Below are positions 10,396-18,821 of a stretch of DNA of 64,000 nt, piece after piece. Every line of letters begins with the position of its first letter. Position 1 is the first letter of the stretch. The stretch comes from Myxococcales bacterium (GTDB lineage Bacteria; Myxococcota_A; Polyangia; Nannocystales; Nannocystaceae). The notes beneath the pieces were generated by a model that was given only the letters and a program-made list of their open reading frames with translations, was not told the origin of the DNA and searched no databases. The DNA lies in the NCBI GenBank assembly GCA_020633295.1, contig JACKDW010000026.1, forward strand, positions 1-64,000, in the 5' to 3' direction. Made by a program: the position numbers and the translations under genes.

Positions 10396-11439
10396 CTAGA
10401 AGCGCAGCCGCAGCGTCATCCCGGCGGCGCGCCCACGGGGCGAGATGTAGGGCGCGATGTAGGGCGCGATGTAGGGCGCGATGAGGGGCGCGACGGCTCC
10501 CCCGTCGCGTCGCGCGACGTCGGCTTTGCGCCACGAGTCCGGGCGCTTGAACGCGAGCACGATCAACGCCACGCCGGCGCCGGTCGCCAGCGTCCCGATC
10601 ACGCCGCCGGCGATCGCAAGGGAGTTCCCGGTGCGGCCGCGCTGCACGATCGCCTCGAGCTCGGGATCGTACTTCGACACGTACATGCCGGTGTCGATGC
10701 CCATCTGGATGAGGTCCTCGCCGTCGCGCTCGGCCCCGCGGCCCATCGCCATCCCGCCGATCATCAGGCCGTAGAAGATCAGCCCGACGCCCGCGGTCGC
10801 GCCGCCCGCGATCAGCAGCGTGCGCGACTGCTTGTCGAGCGGCGCGCGCTTCGGCTGCTCGTCCTCGGGCTCCGGATCCGGCTCCGGCTCGACGTCCGGC
10901 TCGTCGACGTCGGAGGACGGCGGCGGGTCGGAGCAGCTCGCGCCGGGAGAGTCACGCTCGACGAGGTGCATCTGCTCGAGCACCTCGGCGCGGACCGCTC
11001 GCGCCTGCTTCACGTCCGTATACTCGCGGGCCTTCTTGCCCTCGGCGGCCTCGGACTCGTCGATGTAGTCCGTGAGGGCGTCCCGCGCCGCGCACAGATG
11101 CGAGAACTCGCGATCCTCGGTGAACGCCTTGCGCCGCGCCTCCACGAGGTCAAACAGCACGGCCGCGCGGATCTCGATCTCGCCCTGCGGGATCAACACG
11201 AGCGCCTCGCTGAACTTCTCGGCCGCGCTGACGATGTTCCCGGCGCGCTGCGCCTCGAGCCCCTCGTTGTAGAGGTCGGTCGCCGCCTCGAGATCACCGT
11301 CAGGCGCGAACGCGGCCCACGAGCCCATCGCGGTCGTCGGCGTGGAAACGCCGGTCAGCAGCGCGGCCGCCATGGCGACCGCGCTCCCGCCTGCTGCGCC
11401 CCGTCGGCGCGTCCGCGCGCGGCGAACCATCGTCGACAT
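10396..11439 (-). CDS. Secreted/membrane TPR-like protein with two hydrophobic segments
   Basis: A 347-residue product using the ATG at 11439 (ATG 11430 is also possible); the longer upstream frame is Arg-rich and lacks codon bias. A signal peptide (about 10-38) is followed by TPR-like helices (DLEAATDLYNEGLEAQRAG, AAEKFSEALVLIP), an Asp/Glu/Pro linker, and two hydrophobic segments (SRTLLIAGGATAGVGLIFYG and ANSLAIAGG-type GVIGTLATGAGVALIVLAF) flanking a loop. The C-terminus carries an IAPY repeat. The same architecture appears in the protein at 39944-40888, so the two are probably paralogs of an envelope family of unknown function. Confidence 0.75.
   Translation of the reverse strand: MSTMVRRARTRRRGAAGGSAVAMAAALLTGVSTPTTAMGSWAAFAPDGDLEAATDLYNEGLEAQRAGNIVSAAEKFSEALVLIPQGEIEIRAAVLFDLVEARRKAFTEDREFSHLCAARDALTDYIDESEAAEGKKAREYTDVKQARAVRAEVLEQMHLVERDSPGASCSDPPPSSDVDEPDVEPEPDPEPEDEQPKRAPLDKQSRTLLIAGGATAGVGLIFYGLMIGGMAMGRGAERDGEDLIQMGIDTGMYVSKYDPELEAIVQRGRTGNSLAIAGGVIGTLATGAGVALIVLAFKRPDSWRKADVARRDGGAVAPLIAPYIAPYIAPYISPRGRAAGMTLRLRF
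10444..10491 (-). repeat. 12-bp coding tandem repeat, four copies
   Basis: Three identical copies and one variant of gatgtagggcgc (plus-strand reading), encoding repeated Ile-Ala-Pro-Tyr near the C-terminus of the TPR-like membrane protein. The unit length keeps frame, so copy-number changes would lengthen or shorten the tail only. Confidence 0.9.
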
Positions 11440-11752
11440 CGTAGCGAGTCGACCGCAGGCCGTACAGACGCGCGTGGCGCTCCGCGACCGACGCGGCGCA
11501 GCTCCGCGCCCCAGGCGCCGCCGCGCGCACTGCACTGCGCGCGCGTTCCGGCGGGCGCCGAGGCGCGCGCGCGGGCACCTGACCGAGCTGCCATGTGCCG
11601 CGCCGCCGCGTCGACGCGACGCGTCGGCCCGCGCGGGAGGCTTCGTCGAGGCGATGAAACGCGGTTGCGCCGGGCCCCGCTGCGGGTTTCTTCAACGGGG
11701 TCCGCGACGCCGAGCGCCAGCGCGACGTCGCGTGGACGCGCGCCGCGGTCTG
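11440..11752. other. Intergenic region, no supported gene
   Basis: The gap lies between the start of the TPR-like gene and the end of pdxJ, both on the minus strand. Open frames here are Arg/Ala-rich with poor third-position bias. No repeat array or clear terminator was seen. Confidence 0.4.
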
Positions 11753-12493
11753 CTAGCGCGCGGCGAGCAGCTCGAGGTACTCGCCGACGACGCGCGCGAG
11801 CCCGACGAACACGGCGCGGCTGATCAGCGCGTGACCGATCGACACCTCGTCGAGGTGCGGCAGCTGGCGAAACAGGCGCAGGTTGTCGAGGTCGAGATCG
11901 TGCCCGGCGTTGATGCCGAGGCCGAGCTCGTGGGCGAGCTCGGCCGCGACGACGTAGCGCCGAAACGCGGCCTCGCCGTCCGCTCGCCCGTGCTCCCACG
12001 CGCGCGCGAAGGGCTCCGTGTACAGCTCGACGCGATCGGCCCCGAGCGCGGCGGCCCAGCGAATCGCCGCCTCGTCAGGCTCCACGAACAGCGATACGCG
12101 CACCCCCTCCGCCTGGAGCCGCTGGATCTCCGGCGTGAGCGTCTCTCGGTCGCGGCCGGGGATCCAGCCCGCCTGACTCGTGATCTCGCCGGGCCGCACC
12201 GGCACGAGCGTGCACTGATGCGGCCGGACCGCGCGGACGTGCTGCATCAAGCCGGGGCGCGGGTCGCCCTCGATGTTGAACTCGACGCGGTCTCGGAGCG
12301 GCGCGAGCAGCTCGGCGAGCGCGTCGACGTCATCAGGCCGGATGTGCCGCTGATCCTCCCGCGGGTGCACCGTGATCCCGGGCGCGCCGGCCTCGACGCA
12401 CACGCGCGCGGCCTCGGTGACGCTCGGGATCGCGCCGCCGCGGGCGTTTCGCAGGGTCGCGATCTTGTTGACGTTAACGCTGAGGCGAACCAT
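11753..12493 (-). CDS. pdxJ: Pyridoxine 5'-phosphate synthase
   Basis: A 246-residue TIM-barrel enzyme that condenses 1-deoxy-D-xylulose 5-phosphate with 3-amino-2-oxopropyl phosphate to pyridoxine 5'-phosphate, the last ring-forming step of DXP-dependent vitamin B6 synthesis in the cytosol. Diagnostic segments are LSVNVNKIATLRNARGG at the N-terminus, ITVHPREDQRHI (near 40), EFNIEGDP (near 71), CTLVPV, VSLFVEPD, VELYTEPFA, LGINAGHDLDLDNL and EVSIGHALISRAVF. Length is normal for the family. It is followed upstream by a repeat array and then rarA, so it is probably transcribed from its own promoter. The DXP substrate is shared with the thiazole pathway at 47.8-49.8 kb. Confidence 0.96.
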   Translation of the reverse strand: MVRLSVNVNKIATLRNARGGAIPSVTEAARVCVEAGAPGITVHPREDQRHIRPDDVDALAELLAPLRDRVEFNIEGDPRPGLMQHVRAVRPHQCTLVPVRPGEITSQAGWIPGRDRETLTPEIQRLQAEGVRVSLFVEPDEAAIRWAAALGADRVELYTEPFARAWEHGRADGEAAFRRYVVAAELAHELGLGINAGHDLDLDNLRLFRQLPHLDEVSIGHALISRAVFVGLARVVGEYLELLAAR

Positions 12494-12572
12494 CTCGCAT
12501 GGAACTACCCGGCCGCGCCCGGCTTGTCACGCGCTCGCGGGATCGAGGGGGCGGGCGTCACGGCCGACGTCG

Positions 12573-12783
12573 TGGAGGACGGCGCGGAAGACCTCGCGGG
12601 AGGCTTCGCGAAAGACCTCGCAAGAGACCTCGCGGGAGGCTTCGCGAAAGACCTCGCGGAAGACTTCGCGGAAGACTTCGCGGAAGACTTCGCGAAAGAC
12701 CTCGGGGAAGACTTCGCGGAAGACTTCGCGGACGACGGCGCGGAAGACCTCGCGGATGACGTCGTGGAAGACGGCGCGGAGGT
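12573..12783. repeat. Degenerate 12-bp tandem array between rarA and pdxJ
   Basis: About 17 degenerate units of ttcgcggaagac fill the gap, starting just after the rarA stop codon (minus strand). Because the unit is a multiple of three, frames stay open on both strands. On the minus strand a GTG overlapping the rarA stop (GTGA, 12787-12790) opens an 87-codon frame ending at 12527, made almost entirely of Arg-Glu-Val-Phe tetrapeptides. I treat it as a repeat with possible, unproven coding capacity. A few related 12-bp units (gaaggcctcgac) occur at about 18751-18800. Confidence 0.85.
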
Positions 12784-12786
12784 CGT

Positions 12787-14244
12787 TCACGAAGGCGTCG
12801 AGGAGGGCGCGACGGCGCGCGGCTCGGCGTCGTCGGGATCGGCGTCGGCCACAGGGCCGAGCTGCTCGGCGGCCGCTCGATCACGATCCGCGCCGGCCAG
12901 CGCTCGCTCGAGCCGCTGGCGCGCCTCCGCCTCCCAGCCGTGGGCGCCCCGCGGCGCCAGCTCGACGCCGCGCAGGCGATCGGGCAGGTACGAGACGCCG
13001 CCCGGCACCACGTTGCCCTCGAAGTCGTGGGGGTACTTGTAGCCGACCCCGTACTGCGCGGACTTCATCAGCGGCGTGACGGCGTTGCGCACCGCGAGCG
13101 GCACGTCGAGCGCGCCGTAGGCGTGAACGGCCTTGCGCGCGCTCGCGTAGGCCTTGAGCACCGTGTTGCTCTTGCGCGCCAGCGCGAGGTACAGGCACGC
13201 CTGCGTCAGCGGCAGCACGGCCTCCGGCAGGCCGACCTGGTGGGCCGCCTGCGCGGCCGCGCTCGCGATCACCAGCGCCTGCGGGTCCGCGTTGCCGATG
13301 TCCTCGCTGGCGAAGATCAGCAGCCGCCGCGAGACGAAGTTCACGTCCTCGCCGGCCTCGAGCATGCGCGCGAGCCAGTAGACCGCGCCGTCGGGGTCGC
13401 TCGCGCGCATCGACTTGATCAGCGCCGAGACCACGTTGTAGTGCTCCTCGCCGTCCTTGTCGTAGCGCAGCGCCGCGCCGCCGAGCGCCTGGCTGACGAG
13501 CTCGCGCGTCAGCTCATCCTGGCCTTCGGGCAATAAATCAACGGCCAGCTCGAGGGTGTTCAGGGCCCGGCGCGCGTCGCCGCGTGCCGCGTGCGCGAGC
13601 GCGGCGAGCAGGCCGTCGGGCGCCGCGGCGCCGCGCGCCCCGAGCCCGCGCTCGCGATCCTCGAGCGCGCGCCGCAACACGCCCGCGAGCGACGCCGTGT
13701 CGAGCGGGCGCAGCTGCAGCACGCGCGTGCGGCTGAGCAGCGCGGCGTTGACCTCGAAGCTCGGGTTCTCGGTCGTCGCGCCGATCAGCGAGCACACGCC
13801 GGCCTCGACGTGCGGCAGCAGGGCGTCCTGCTGGGCCTTGTTGAAGCGGTGGATCTCGTCGATGAAGAGCACGGTGCCGCGCCCGGCGCGGCGCTCCTCG
13901 CGGGCCTCGCCGATCGCCTGACGCAGCTGCGCGACGCCCGACTGCGTGGCCGAGAGCACGACGAAGCGCATGTGGGTGGACCCGGCGATGATCCCGGCGA
14001 GCGTGGTCTTGCCCACCCCCGGCGGGCCCCAGAGGATCAGGCTCGGCAGGCGCCGACCCGCGCGCTCGAGGATGCGTCGCAGCACGCGCCCCTCGCCGAC
14101 GATGTGCGCCTGACCGGCGAACTCCTCGAGCGTCCGCGGCCGCATCCGCTCGGCGAGCGGAACGGCGTCTGGATCGCGGCGCCAGCCGAGATCGAGCAGG
14201 TCGGGCTGCGACCGCGTGTCCCCTGGGAGGTGATGCAGGCCCAC
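12787..14244 (-). CDS. rarA: Replication-associated recombination protein A, AAA+ ATPase
   Basis: This AAA+ ATPase of the RarA/MgsA/Mgs1 family acts at stalled replication forks and interacts with SSB. Motifs: PLAERMRPRTLEEFAGQ at the N-terminus, Walker A GPPGVGKTTLAG, Walker B FIDEIHRFNKAQQDALLPHVE-type, sensor GATTENPSFEVNAALLSR, and the C-terminal tetramerisation domain (ALIKSMRASDPDGAVYWLAR, RRLLIFASEDIGNADP, PHDFEGNVV). The GTG at 14244 gives an N-terminus close to homologues; an ATG at 14292 would overlap the divergent lipoprotein gene. The C-terminal ~35 residues after RLRGVELAPRG are Ala/Arg-rich and poorly conserved. Confidence 0.93.
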   Translation of the reverse strand: MGLHHLPGDTRSQPDLLDLGWRRDPDAVPLAERMRPRTLEEFAGQAHIVGEGRVLRRILERAGRRLPSLILWGPPGVGKTTLAGIIAGSTHMRFVVLSATQSGVAQLRQAIGEAREERRAGRGTVLFIDEIHRFNKAQQDALLPHVEAGVCSLIGATTENPSFEVNAALLSRTRVLQLRPLDTASLAGVLRRALEDRERGLGARGAAAPDGLLAALAHAARGDARRALNTLELAVDLLPEGQDELTRELVSQALGGAALRYDKDGEEHYNVVSALIKSMRASDPDGAVYWLARMLEAGEDVNFVSRRLLIFASEDIGNADPQALVIASAAAQAAHQVGLPEAVLPLTQACLYLALARKSNTVLKAYASARKAVHAYGALDVPLAVRNAVTPLMKSAQYGVGYKYPHDFEGNVVPGGVSYLPDRLRGVELAPRGAHGWEAEARQRLERALAGADRDRAAAEQLGPVADADPDDAEPRAVAPSSTPS

Positions 14245-14267
14245 GGCGGGTGCTAGCCTACCAGCCC

Positions 14268-14885
14268 GTGCCCCGAACGCGCATCCGAGCAAGGCCCGCG
14301 CCGTGGATCCTCGTCTGCGCGAGCGCGACGCTCGCGCTCACGCAGCTCGCCTGCGACGAGCGCCTCGCCGAGCGCATCACGGCGGCGTCCAAGCGCCAGG
14401 AGGAGCGCGAGGACGCCATCGACGAGGCGGTCAAGCGCCTCGAGCACGACTCCGTGCCCGCCGAGATCCGCGAGTACCTCGACGCGGTCGAGCGCAGCGA
14501 CTACACGTTCATCGTCGTCAAGGGCGACTCGCGCCGCGCGATGAACGGCTACGACTTCACGGGCATGCTCGAGGGCAAGACGAAGATGCTCGGCCGCGAC
14601 ATCGAGGACGCCGCGCTCTGGCTCGACGAGATCGGCTCGGGCACGTTCTTCAAGCAAGTTCCCTACCTCGTGCGTCTGCCCAGCGGCGAGGAGGTCCAGT
14701 TCCGCGGCTGGGTCGAGCGCGAGGTGGAGAACCACCGCCGGTACGCCCGCGAGTCCGGCGAGCGCCGACCCGCGCGCGCCCCGGCCCGCACGCGCGCGCG
14801 CGTCACCGCGGCGATCGACAAGGCCCGCGAGTCCGAGCGCGAGGTGGGCGACGCCCACGAGTCCGACGAGGAGGACGCACCATGA
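14268..14885 (+). CDS. DUF5329-like lipoprotein
   Basis: Starting at the GTG, the product has an Arg-rich leader and hydrophobic core with lipobox LTQLAC. A charged helix (ERITAASKRQEEREDAIDEA) precedes a domain reminiscent of DUF5329 (DAVERSDYTFIVVKGDSRRA, GYDFTGMLEGKTKMLGRDIEDAALWLDEIGSGT-type segment, PYLVRLPSGEEVQFRGW). The C-terminus is an Arg/Glu-rich tail. It is probably an inner- or outer-membrane lipoprotein. The stop TGA overlaps the ATG of the next gene (ATGA), indicating translational coupling. Domain assignment is by eye and moderate. Confidence 0.75.
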   Translation: MPRTRIRARPAPWILVCASATLALTQLACDERLAERITAASKRQEEREDAIDEAVKRLEHDSVPAEIREYLDAVERSDYTFIVVKGDSRRAMNGYDFTGMLEGKTKMLGRDIEDAALWLDEIGSGTFFKQVPYLVRLPSGEEVQFRGWVEREVENHRRYARESGERRPARAPARTRARVTAAIDKARESEREVGDAHESDEEDAP

Positions 14886-15277
14886 CGAAGTGGATGGATC
14901 CGCGACTCGGCGCCGCGCTGGCGGGCCTGCTCGGGGTGCTCGGCGTCGCCGCCGGAGCCTTCGGCGCCCACAGCCTGCGAGGCGCCATCGACGCCCGCTC
15001 CCTCGAGATCTGGGGCACCGCCGCCAGCTACCAGCAGCTCCACGCCGTGGCGCTGCTCGCCGTCGCCGTCTGGGCCACGCGCGAGCCCGGGCCGTTCAAG
15101 CGCGCCGCGATGCTGCTGTTCACGATCGGCGTGCTGTTCTTCTCGGGCTCGCTCTACGCGCTCGCGCTCGGCGGCCCGCGCACGCTCGGCGCGGTCGCGC
15201 CGATCGGCGGCCTGTCGATGATGGGCGCCTGGCTCTGCGTCGCGATCGCGGGCCTGCGCAGGCAAGCGCGCGCGTAG
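14882..15277 (+). CDS. DUF423 family small integral membrane protein
   Basis: A 131-residue protein with four predicted membrane helices. The family signature is clear: LGVAAGAFGAHSLR near residue 22 and WGTAASYQQLHAVALLAVA near residue 44, then FFSGSLYALAL and GAVAPIGGLSMMGAW. DUF423 members (YwdK/YgdD-like) have no established function. It overlaps the upstream lipoprotein gene by four bases and is presumably co-translated with it. Confidence 0.92.
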   Translation: MTKWMDPRLGAALAGLLGVLGVAAGAFGAHSLRGAIDARSLEIWGTAASYQQLHAVALLAVAVWATREPGPFKRAAMLLFTIGVLFFSGSLYALALGGPRTLGAVAPIGGLSMMGAWLCVAIAGLRRQARA

Positions 15278-15318
15278 CCCCCTGACGCGTACGCGTCGCT
15301 CGACCACGGCGGCTTTGG

Positions 15319-16695
15319 TCAACGCGCGCCGCGTCGGCGTCGCGTCACGGTCAGCAGCGCGAGCGCGAGCCACAGGACATCGCGCGGGCGCCCGCCGCCT
15401 CGACACGCGCAGCCGTCATCGCCGTCGGCCGCGCCGTCGGTGTCGGTGCCGGCGTCGCCGTCGCCCCCCCCGCTCGCGTCGGCGTTGGCCGTCCACGCGG
15501 GCCCCGTCTCGACGTCCCCCGTGCCGTCCCCGGGCGTGCCCGTGGCGCTCGGCGTGTCGCTCTCGACGACGGTGAAGCGCAGCGATCGCGCGCTGTAGTT
15601 CCCGCGCGCGTCCATGGCCTCGACGAGCATCTCGTACTCGCCCGCGGGCGGATGGTTGAACACGACGAAGTCGTAGGGCGCGCGCGTGTCCTTCCACAGC
15701 GCGTACTCGAGCTCGCACACCGCGTTGGTGCAGCTCGTGAACACGCCGTCGTCGCCGACGTCGAGCTGCGCCGGCGCGCCCTCGATCCAGCTCCAGCGCA
15801 CGGCCAGGTACCCCGAGTCCTCTTCGAAGCGCGCGGTGATCGGGAACTCGTCGGCGGTCGTCCACACGTCGCCGTCCTGCGGCGTCGTCTCGAGGATCCG
15901 CGGCGCGACGTCGTCCTCGGCCCGCGGGCCGAAGGCCGCGAGCAGCTCCGCGTGCCCGTTCTGCTGCTCGCCGTCGCCCTCGGGGCAGTAGGCGCGATGA
16001 ACGTAGGGACAGGTCGTGATGGGGCTGCCCGTCTGGTTGGAGACCGGCAGGCACGCGTCGTGGAAGGTCGGCGCGCCGATCGCCACGAACGGGTACATCA
16101 CGTCGGTCGGCGCGGTGACGTGCTCGAGCCCCCAGTTGTGCGCGGTCTCCTGGGCCGCGACCACCGCGACGGCGCCCGGGCAGGTCTCCGCGAAGGTCAG
16201 CGACACGTGGTTGCGCTTGGCCCCGTCGCACGCGACGTTGGCCAGGCCGCAGACGCCGTCGCCCGCGCCGACCAGCGACGACGCGCCGCCGATGACGGCC
16301 ATCGTGTACGGCAGCCAATCGGGCGGGCGGTCGAGCGAGAGCACCAAGTCGTAGGGGTCGTAGAGCGTCGACAGCGTCTGCAGCAGCGCGGCGCGCTCGG
16401 TCGCCGAGCCGTAGGGCGGGAACTCGACGATCTCGTCGACCAGCGGCGTGCAATTGAGCGCGCCGTTGGCGTTCTGCGCGGCCCCGCAGAACGGCCGCAG
16501 CTCCACCCCGTCGACGGCGAGGTACAGCACGCCAGGCGTCTCCGGGTGGTCCACCGCGCGCGGCGTCGCGGGCTCCGGGCGCAGCGCCCAGGGCACGCGC
16601 GGGTCCACCGGCTCGGCGGCGTGGGCGTCGGCCGACGCGATCGAGATCGCGAGCGGCAGCGCGGACACGAGCAGCCCGACGCGTCGGCGTGTCAC
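15319..16695 (-). CDS. Secreted metalloprotease-like protein with MYXO-CTERM-like tail
   Basis: The GTG at 16695 is preceded by AGGGAG at nine bases and gives a short basic leader plus signal peptide (VSALPLAISIASADAHA). The central part has AAQETAHNWGLEH, which corresponds to the HExxHxxGxxH zinc motif but with Gln instead of the first His, followed by DVMYPF in the place of a Met-turn. Cysteine pairs suggest disulfides. A beta domain (ETTPQDGDVWTTADEFPITA) follows, then an acidic Gly/Asp/Thr linker and a C-terminal CACRGGG-hydrophobic-RRRR tail typical of MYXO-CTERM surface sorting. It is probably surface-anchored. Proteolysis is doubtful given the missing His. Confidence 0.8.
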   Translation of the reverse strand: MTRRRVGLLVSALPLAISIASADAHAAEPVDPRVPWALRPEPATPRAVDHPETPGVLYLAVDGVELRPFCGAAQNANGALNCTPLVDEIVEFPPYGSATERAALLQTLSTLYDPYDLVLSLDRPPDWLPYTMAVIGGASSLVGAGDGVCGLANVACDGAKRNHVSLTFAETCPGAVAVVAAQETAHNWGLEHVTAPTDVMYPFVAIGAPTFHDACLPVSNQTGSPITTCPYVHRAYCPEGDGEQQNGHAELLAAFGPRAEDDVAPRILETTPQDGDVWTTADEFPITARFEEDSGYLAVRWSWIEGAPAQLDVGDDGVFTSCTNAVCELEYALWKDTRAPYDFVVFNHPPAGEYEMLVEAMDARGNYSARSLRFTVVESDTPSATGTPGDGTGDVETGPAWTANADASGGGDGDAGTDTDGAADGDDGCACRGGGRPRDVLWLALALLTVTRRRRGAR

Positions 16696-16810
16696 CGCGC
16701 CGCGCTCCCTGTCGCGCGAACTCGCGCCGCAGCGCCGGGTGTCGATCATCCGCCCTCGATCGTAGCAGAGACGCGCGCGGGCACCCGCGGGAGCCCGCTG
16801 CAGGGTTCGT

Positions 16811-17446
16811 TCAGCTCTGGGCCGGCTCGCCGCGCCCGCGCAGCGCCACCACGCGCGCGGGGTCAATCCCGGTCGAGCGCAGCGCCTCGTTCCACATCTT
16901 CGTCGGCTCGGCGGTGAGGATCCAGCGCGCGGGCACGCCCAGGCCGTCCACCGGGCTCGTCACGCCGCGCAGGGGGACGGCGACCCAGCTCCCCAGCGCC
17001 ATCTCGCCCTCGAGCTGCCCAGCGCCCCAGCCGGCGTAGCCGAGCAGGAACAGGAACTCGGCCGCCTCGCCGCCGACCTCGGTGGCCCCGGAGCGCGTCA
17101 CCGCGTCGAGCGAGGTCGTCAGCAGCAGGCCGCTCGCGACGGTCTCGGCCAGCGGGTCCCAGCCGACCTGGTCGTGGAGCACGAACCCGCGGATCGGCTC
17201 GACCGGCCCGCCCCGCCGGACCGGCGCCTCCGGGTCTCCGTGCCACTCGAGATCGAGCGATTCGATGACATCCGCGACCTTGGTCACCATCGGGTTGTTG
17301 ATGACGAGCCCGAAGGCGCCGTCCTCGTTGTGCTCCAAGATCAGCACGACCGAGCGCTTGAAGTTCGGATCCTGGAGCTGCGGCACCGCGCACAGCAGGT
17401 GGCGCGAGAGGTTGTCCGCGGTGGTGACAGAGATCGGCAAGGTCAC
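16811..17446 (-). CDS. YqgE/AlgH family protein
   Basis: From the GTG at 17446 the product is 211 residues, close to the family norm; the upstream in-frame extension runs through a tandem repeat and is not believable as coding. Family features: HLLCAVPQLQDPNFKRSVVLILEHNEDGAFGLVINNP-type N-terminus, VRRGGPVEP, GGEAAEFLFLLGYAGWGAGQLEGE, and SWVAVPL. YqgE/AlgH proteins were linked genetically to alginate regulation, but their biochemical role is not established. It is cytoplasmic, with no signal or membrane segments. Confidence 0.9.
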   Translation of the reverse strand: MTLPISVTTADNLSRHLLCAVPQLQDPNFKRSVVLILEHNEDGAFGLVINNPMVTKVADVIESLDLEWHGDPEAPVRRGGPVEPIRGFVLHDQVGWDPLAETVASGLLLTTSLDAVTRSGATEVGGEAAEFLFLLGYAGWGAGQLEGEMALGSWVAVPLRGVTSPVDGLGVPARWILTAEPTKMWNEALRSTGIDPARVVALRGRGEPAQS

Positions 17447-17542
17447 CGCGACGGTACACCCCGACGCGCTCGCCGGCCACCGGGGCCGCCCGTTTTCGCG
17501 TTGTCCCGCGTGGCGGGCTGTGGGGCCGGTCGCGCTACGAGC

Positions 17543-17597
17543 GAGAACGAAGCGAGAACAAAACGAGAACGAAGCGAGAACGAAGCGAGAACGCGAA
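17543..17597. repeat. 11-bp tandem array, about five copies
   Basis: Units of gagaacgaagc with one variant (gagaacaaaac) and a degenerate last copy, lying between the YqgE gene start and the tRNA-Leu terminator hairpin. The 11-bp period breaks coding frame, so it is not a protein repeat. Confidence 0.9.
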
Positions 17598-17661
17598 CGC
17601 GACGCGAACGCGACGAGCGTTCGACGACGCTCGACGCTCATCCGCGCGAGCGAGAAAGCGA

Positions 17662-17690
17662 CGCCCGGGAGCCGACGGGGCTCCCGGGCG
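17662..17690 (-). terminator. Perfect 12-bp hairpin downstream of tRNA-Leu
   Basis: Arms CGCCCGGGAGCC and GGCTCCCGGGCG pair perfectly around a five-base loop. In the minus direction it sits just past the 3' end of tRNA-Leu and is followed by a modest pyrimidine-rich stretch (cgctttctcgctc) rather than a T-run, so it is probably a transcript end or processing/stability structure. Confidence 0.65.
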
Positions 17691-17697
17691 AGCGCGG

Positions 17698-17781
17698 TAC
17701 CAGAGGTCGGACTCGAACCGACAAGAGGTTGCCCTCGGCGGATTTTGAGTCCGCTGTGTCTACCAATTCCACCACTCTGGC
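17698..17781 (-). tRNA. tRNA-Leu (anticodon CAA)
   Basis: An 84-nt type II tRNA. The acceptor GCCAGAG pairs with CTCTGGT (one G-T), the anticodon stem GCGGA/TCCGC encloses loop CTCAAAA (anticodon CAA, reading UUG), there is a long variable arm, and the T-loop is GGTTCGAGTCC. The discriminator is A. CCA is not encoded in full (CCG follows). Confidence 0.95.
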
Positions 17782-17933
17782 GCGGGCCCGTGGATCGGCC
17801 CGGAATGGTCGCAGGTGGATATCACGCCCGACCTCGTGTCGTCTAGCGGCCCGCGTTGGATGTCCGCGTGACGACTCACGCGGTCGTCGACGACGACGAC
17901 GTGTGGACATTCGCCACGCGGGCGGCGTTCACG

Positions 17934-18821
17934 CTAGCCGTCGCCAAACTCGTCGTGCAGCACGGTGACGCTGCCGATGCGCGCCTCGAGGAAGATATCG
18001 ACCGTGCCGTTCCCGACCGTGCGCTCGAACGACTCGCTCGTCACCGTCGAGACGCTGCTCGTCTGCACGCGGATATCCTCGTACGCGGTGATCTTCAGGT
18101 GCAGGTTCTGGGCGGAGCGCAGCGTCACCTCGATGTCGCCGCTGTCCGAGCGCGCGTAGATGGGGTTGCCGCCCGGCCCGTCCTGCAGCAGCAGCAGGTC
18201 GCCCTGGCCGGTGCTTACGTCGATCGGCCCCGGCGAGTGGATCTCGACGTCGCCGAGCGTCGTGCGAGCCGCGACGCCGCCCGCGCCGCCGACGACGTAG
18301 ATCGTGCCGCGCTCGATGTCGATCGAGATGTTGCCCTGCATGTGGGTGACGACGATGTCGCCGAGCCCGGTCCAGATCTCGAGGTCGCGGTTCGGCGCCA
18401 GCGTGACCTCGTCGACCTCGAGATCGACGAGCTCGCGCTCGGCCAGCGGCAGCACGGCGGCGAGCCGGGCGAAGCGGCCCGAGACCTCGAAGTCGAGGCG
18501 GGGCGCCTCGGAGTTCTCCACCGCGATCGACTCGCTGCCGCCCGTCGAGTACCAGCGACCGCGCAGCTCGAGGGTCGACTGCTCGGGGACGCCCCGCACG
18601 TCGATCGGGGTGTCGGGCAGCTCGAGGCGGACGGCGTCGATGTCGCTGAGCGAGTACGAGGCCGAGACCTCGACGACCGCGCGCGCCCCGAGCACGCAGG
18701 CGTCCGCGCTCAGGAGCGCGAGCGCGCCGGCGAGCGCGGGCGTCGTCCAAGAAGGCCTCGACGAAGGCCTCAAAGCAGAAATCCGAGAAGACCTCCGAGA
18801 CAGGCGTGACCGCGTCGGCAT
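17934..18821 (-). CDS. Envelope protein with DUF4097-like beta-helical domain
   Basis: A 295-residue protein. The first ~25 residues are Arg/Ser-rich and partly encoded by 12-bp repeat units; a hydrophobic segment (ALAGALALLSADAC, near 29-42) ends in Cys and may be a weak lipobox. The rest is regular short beta strands (DIVVTHMQGNISIDIERGTI, GDVEIHSPGPIDVSTGQGDL, GDIEVTLRS), typical of the DUF4097/putative auto-transporter adhesin-like fold. Its ATG overlaps the stop of the upstream gene by one base, so the two are coupled. The function is unknown; it is probably cell-surface. Confidence 0.75.
   Translation of the reverse strand: MPTRSRLSRRSSRISALRPSSRPSWTTPALAGALALLSADACVLGARAVVEVSASYSLSDIDAVRLELPDTPIDVRGVPEQSTLELRGRWYSTGGSESIAVENSEAPRLDFEVSGRFARLAAVLPLAERELVDLEVDEVTLAPNRDLEIWTGLGDIVVTHMQGNISIDIERGTIYVVGGAGGVAARTTLGDVEIHSPGPIDVSTGQGDLLLLQDGPGGNPIYARSDSGDIEVTLRSAQNLHLKITAYEDIRVQTSSVSTVTSESFERTVGNGTVDIFLEARIGSVTVLHDEFGDG

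Noticed and set aside
17447..17641. N-terminal extension of the YqgE/AlgH protein
   Set aside because: It runs through an 11-bp repeat and is Ser/Arg/Phe-rich, and family members start near the GTG at 17446.
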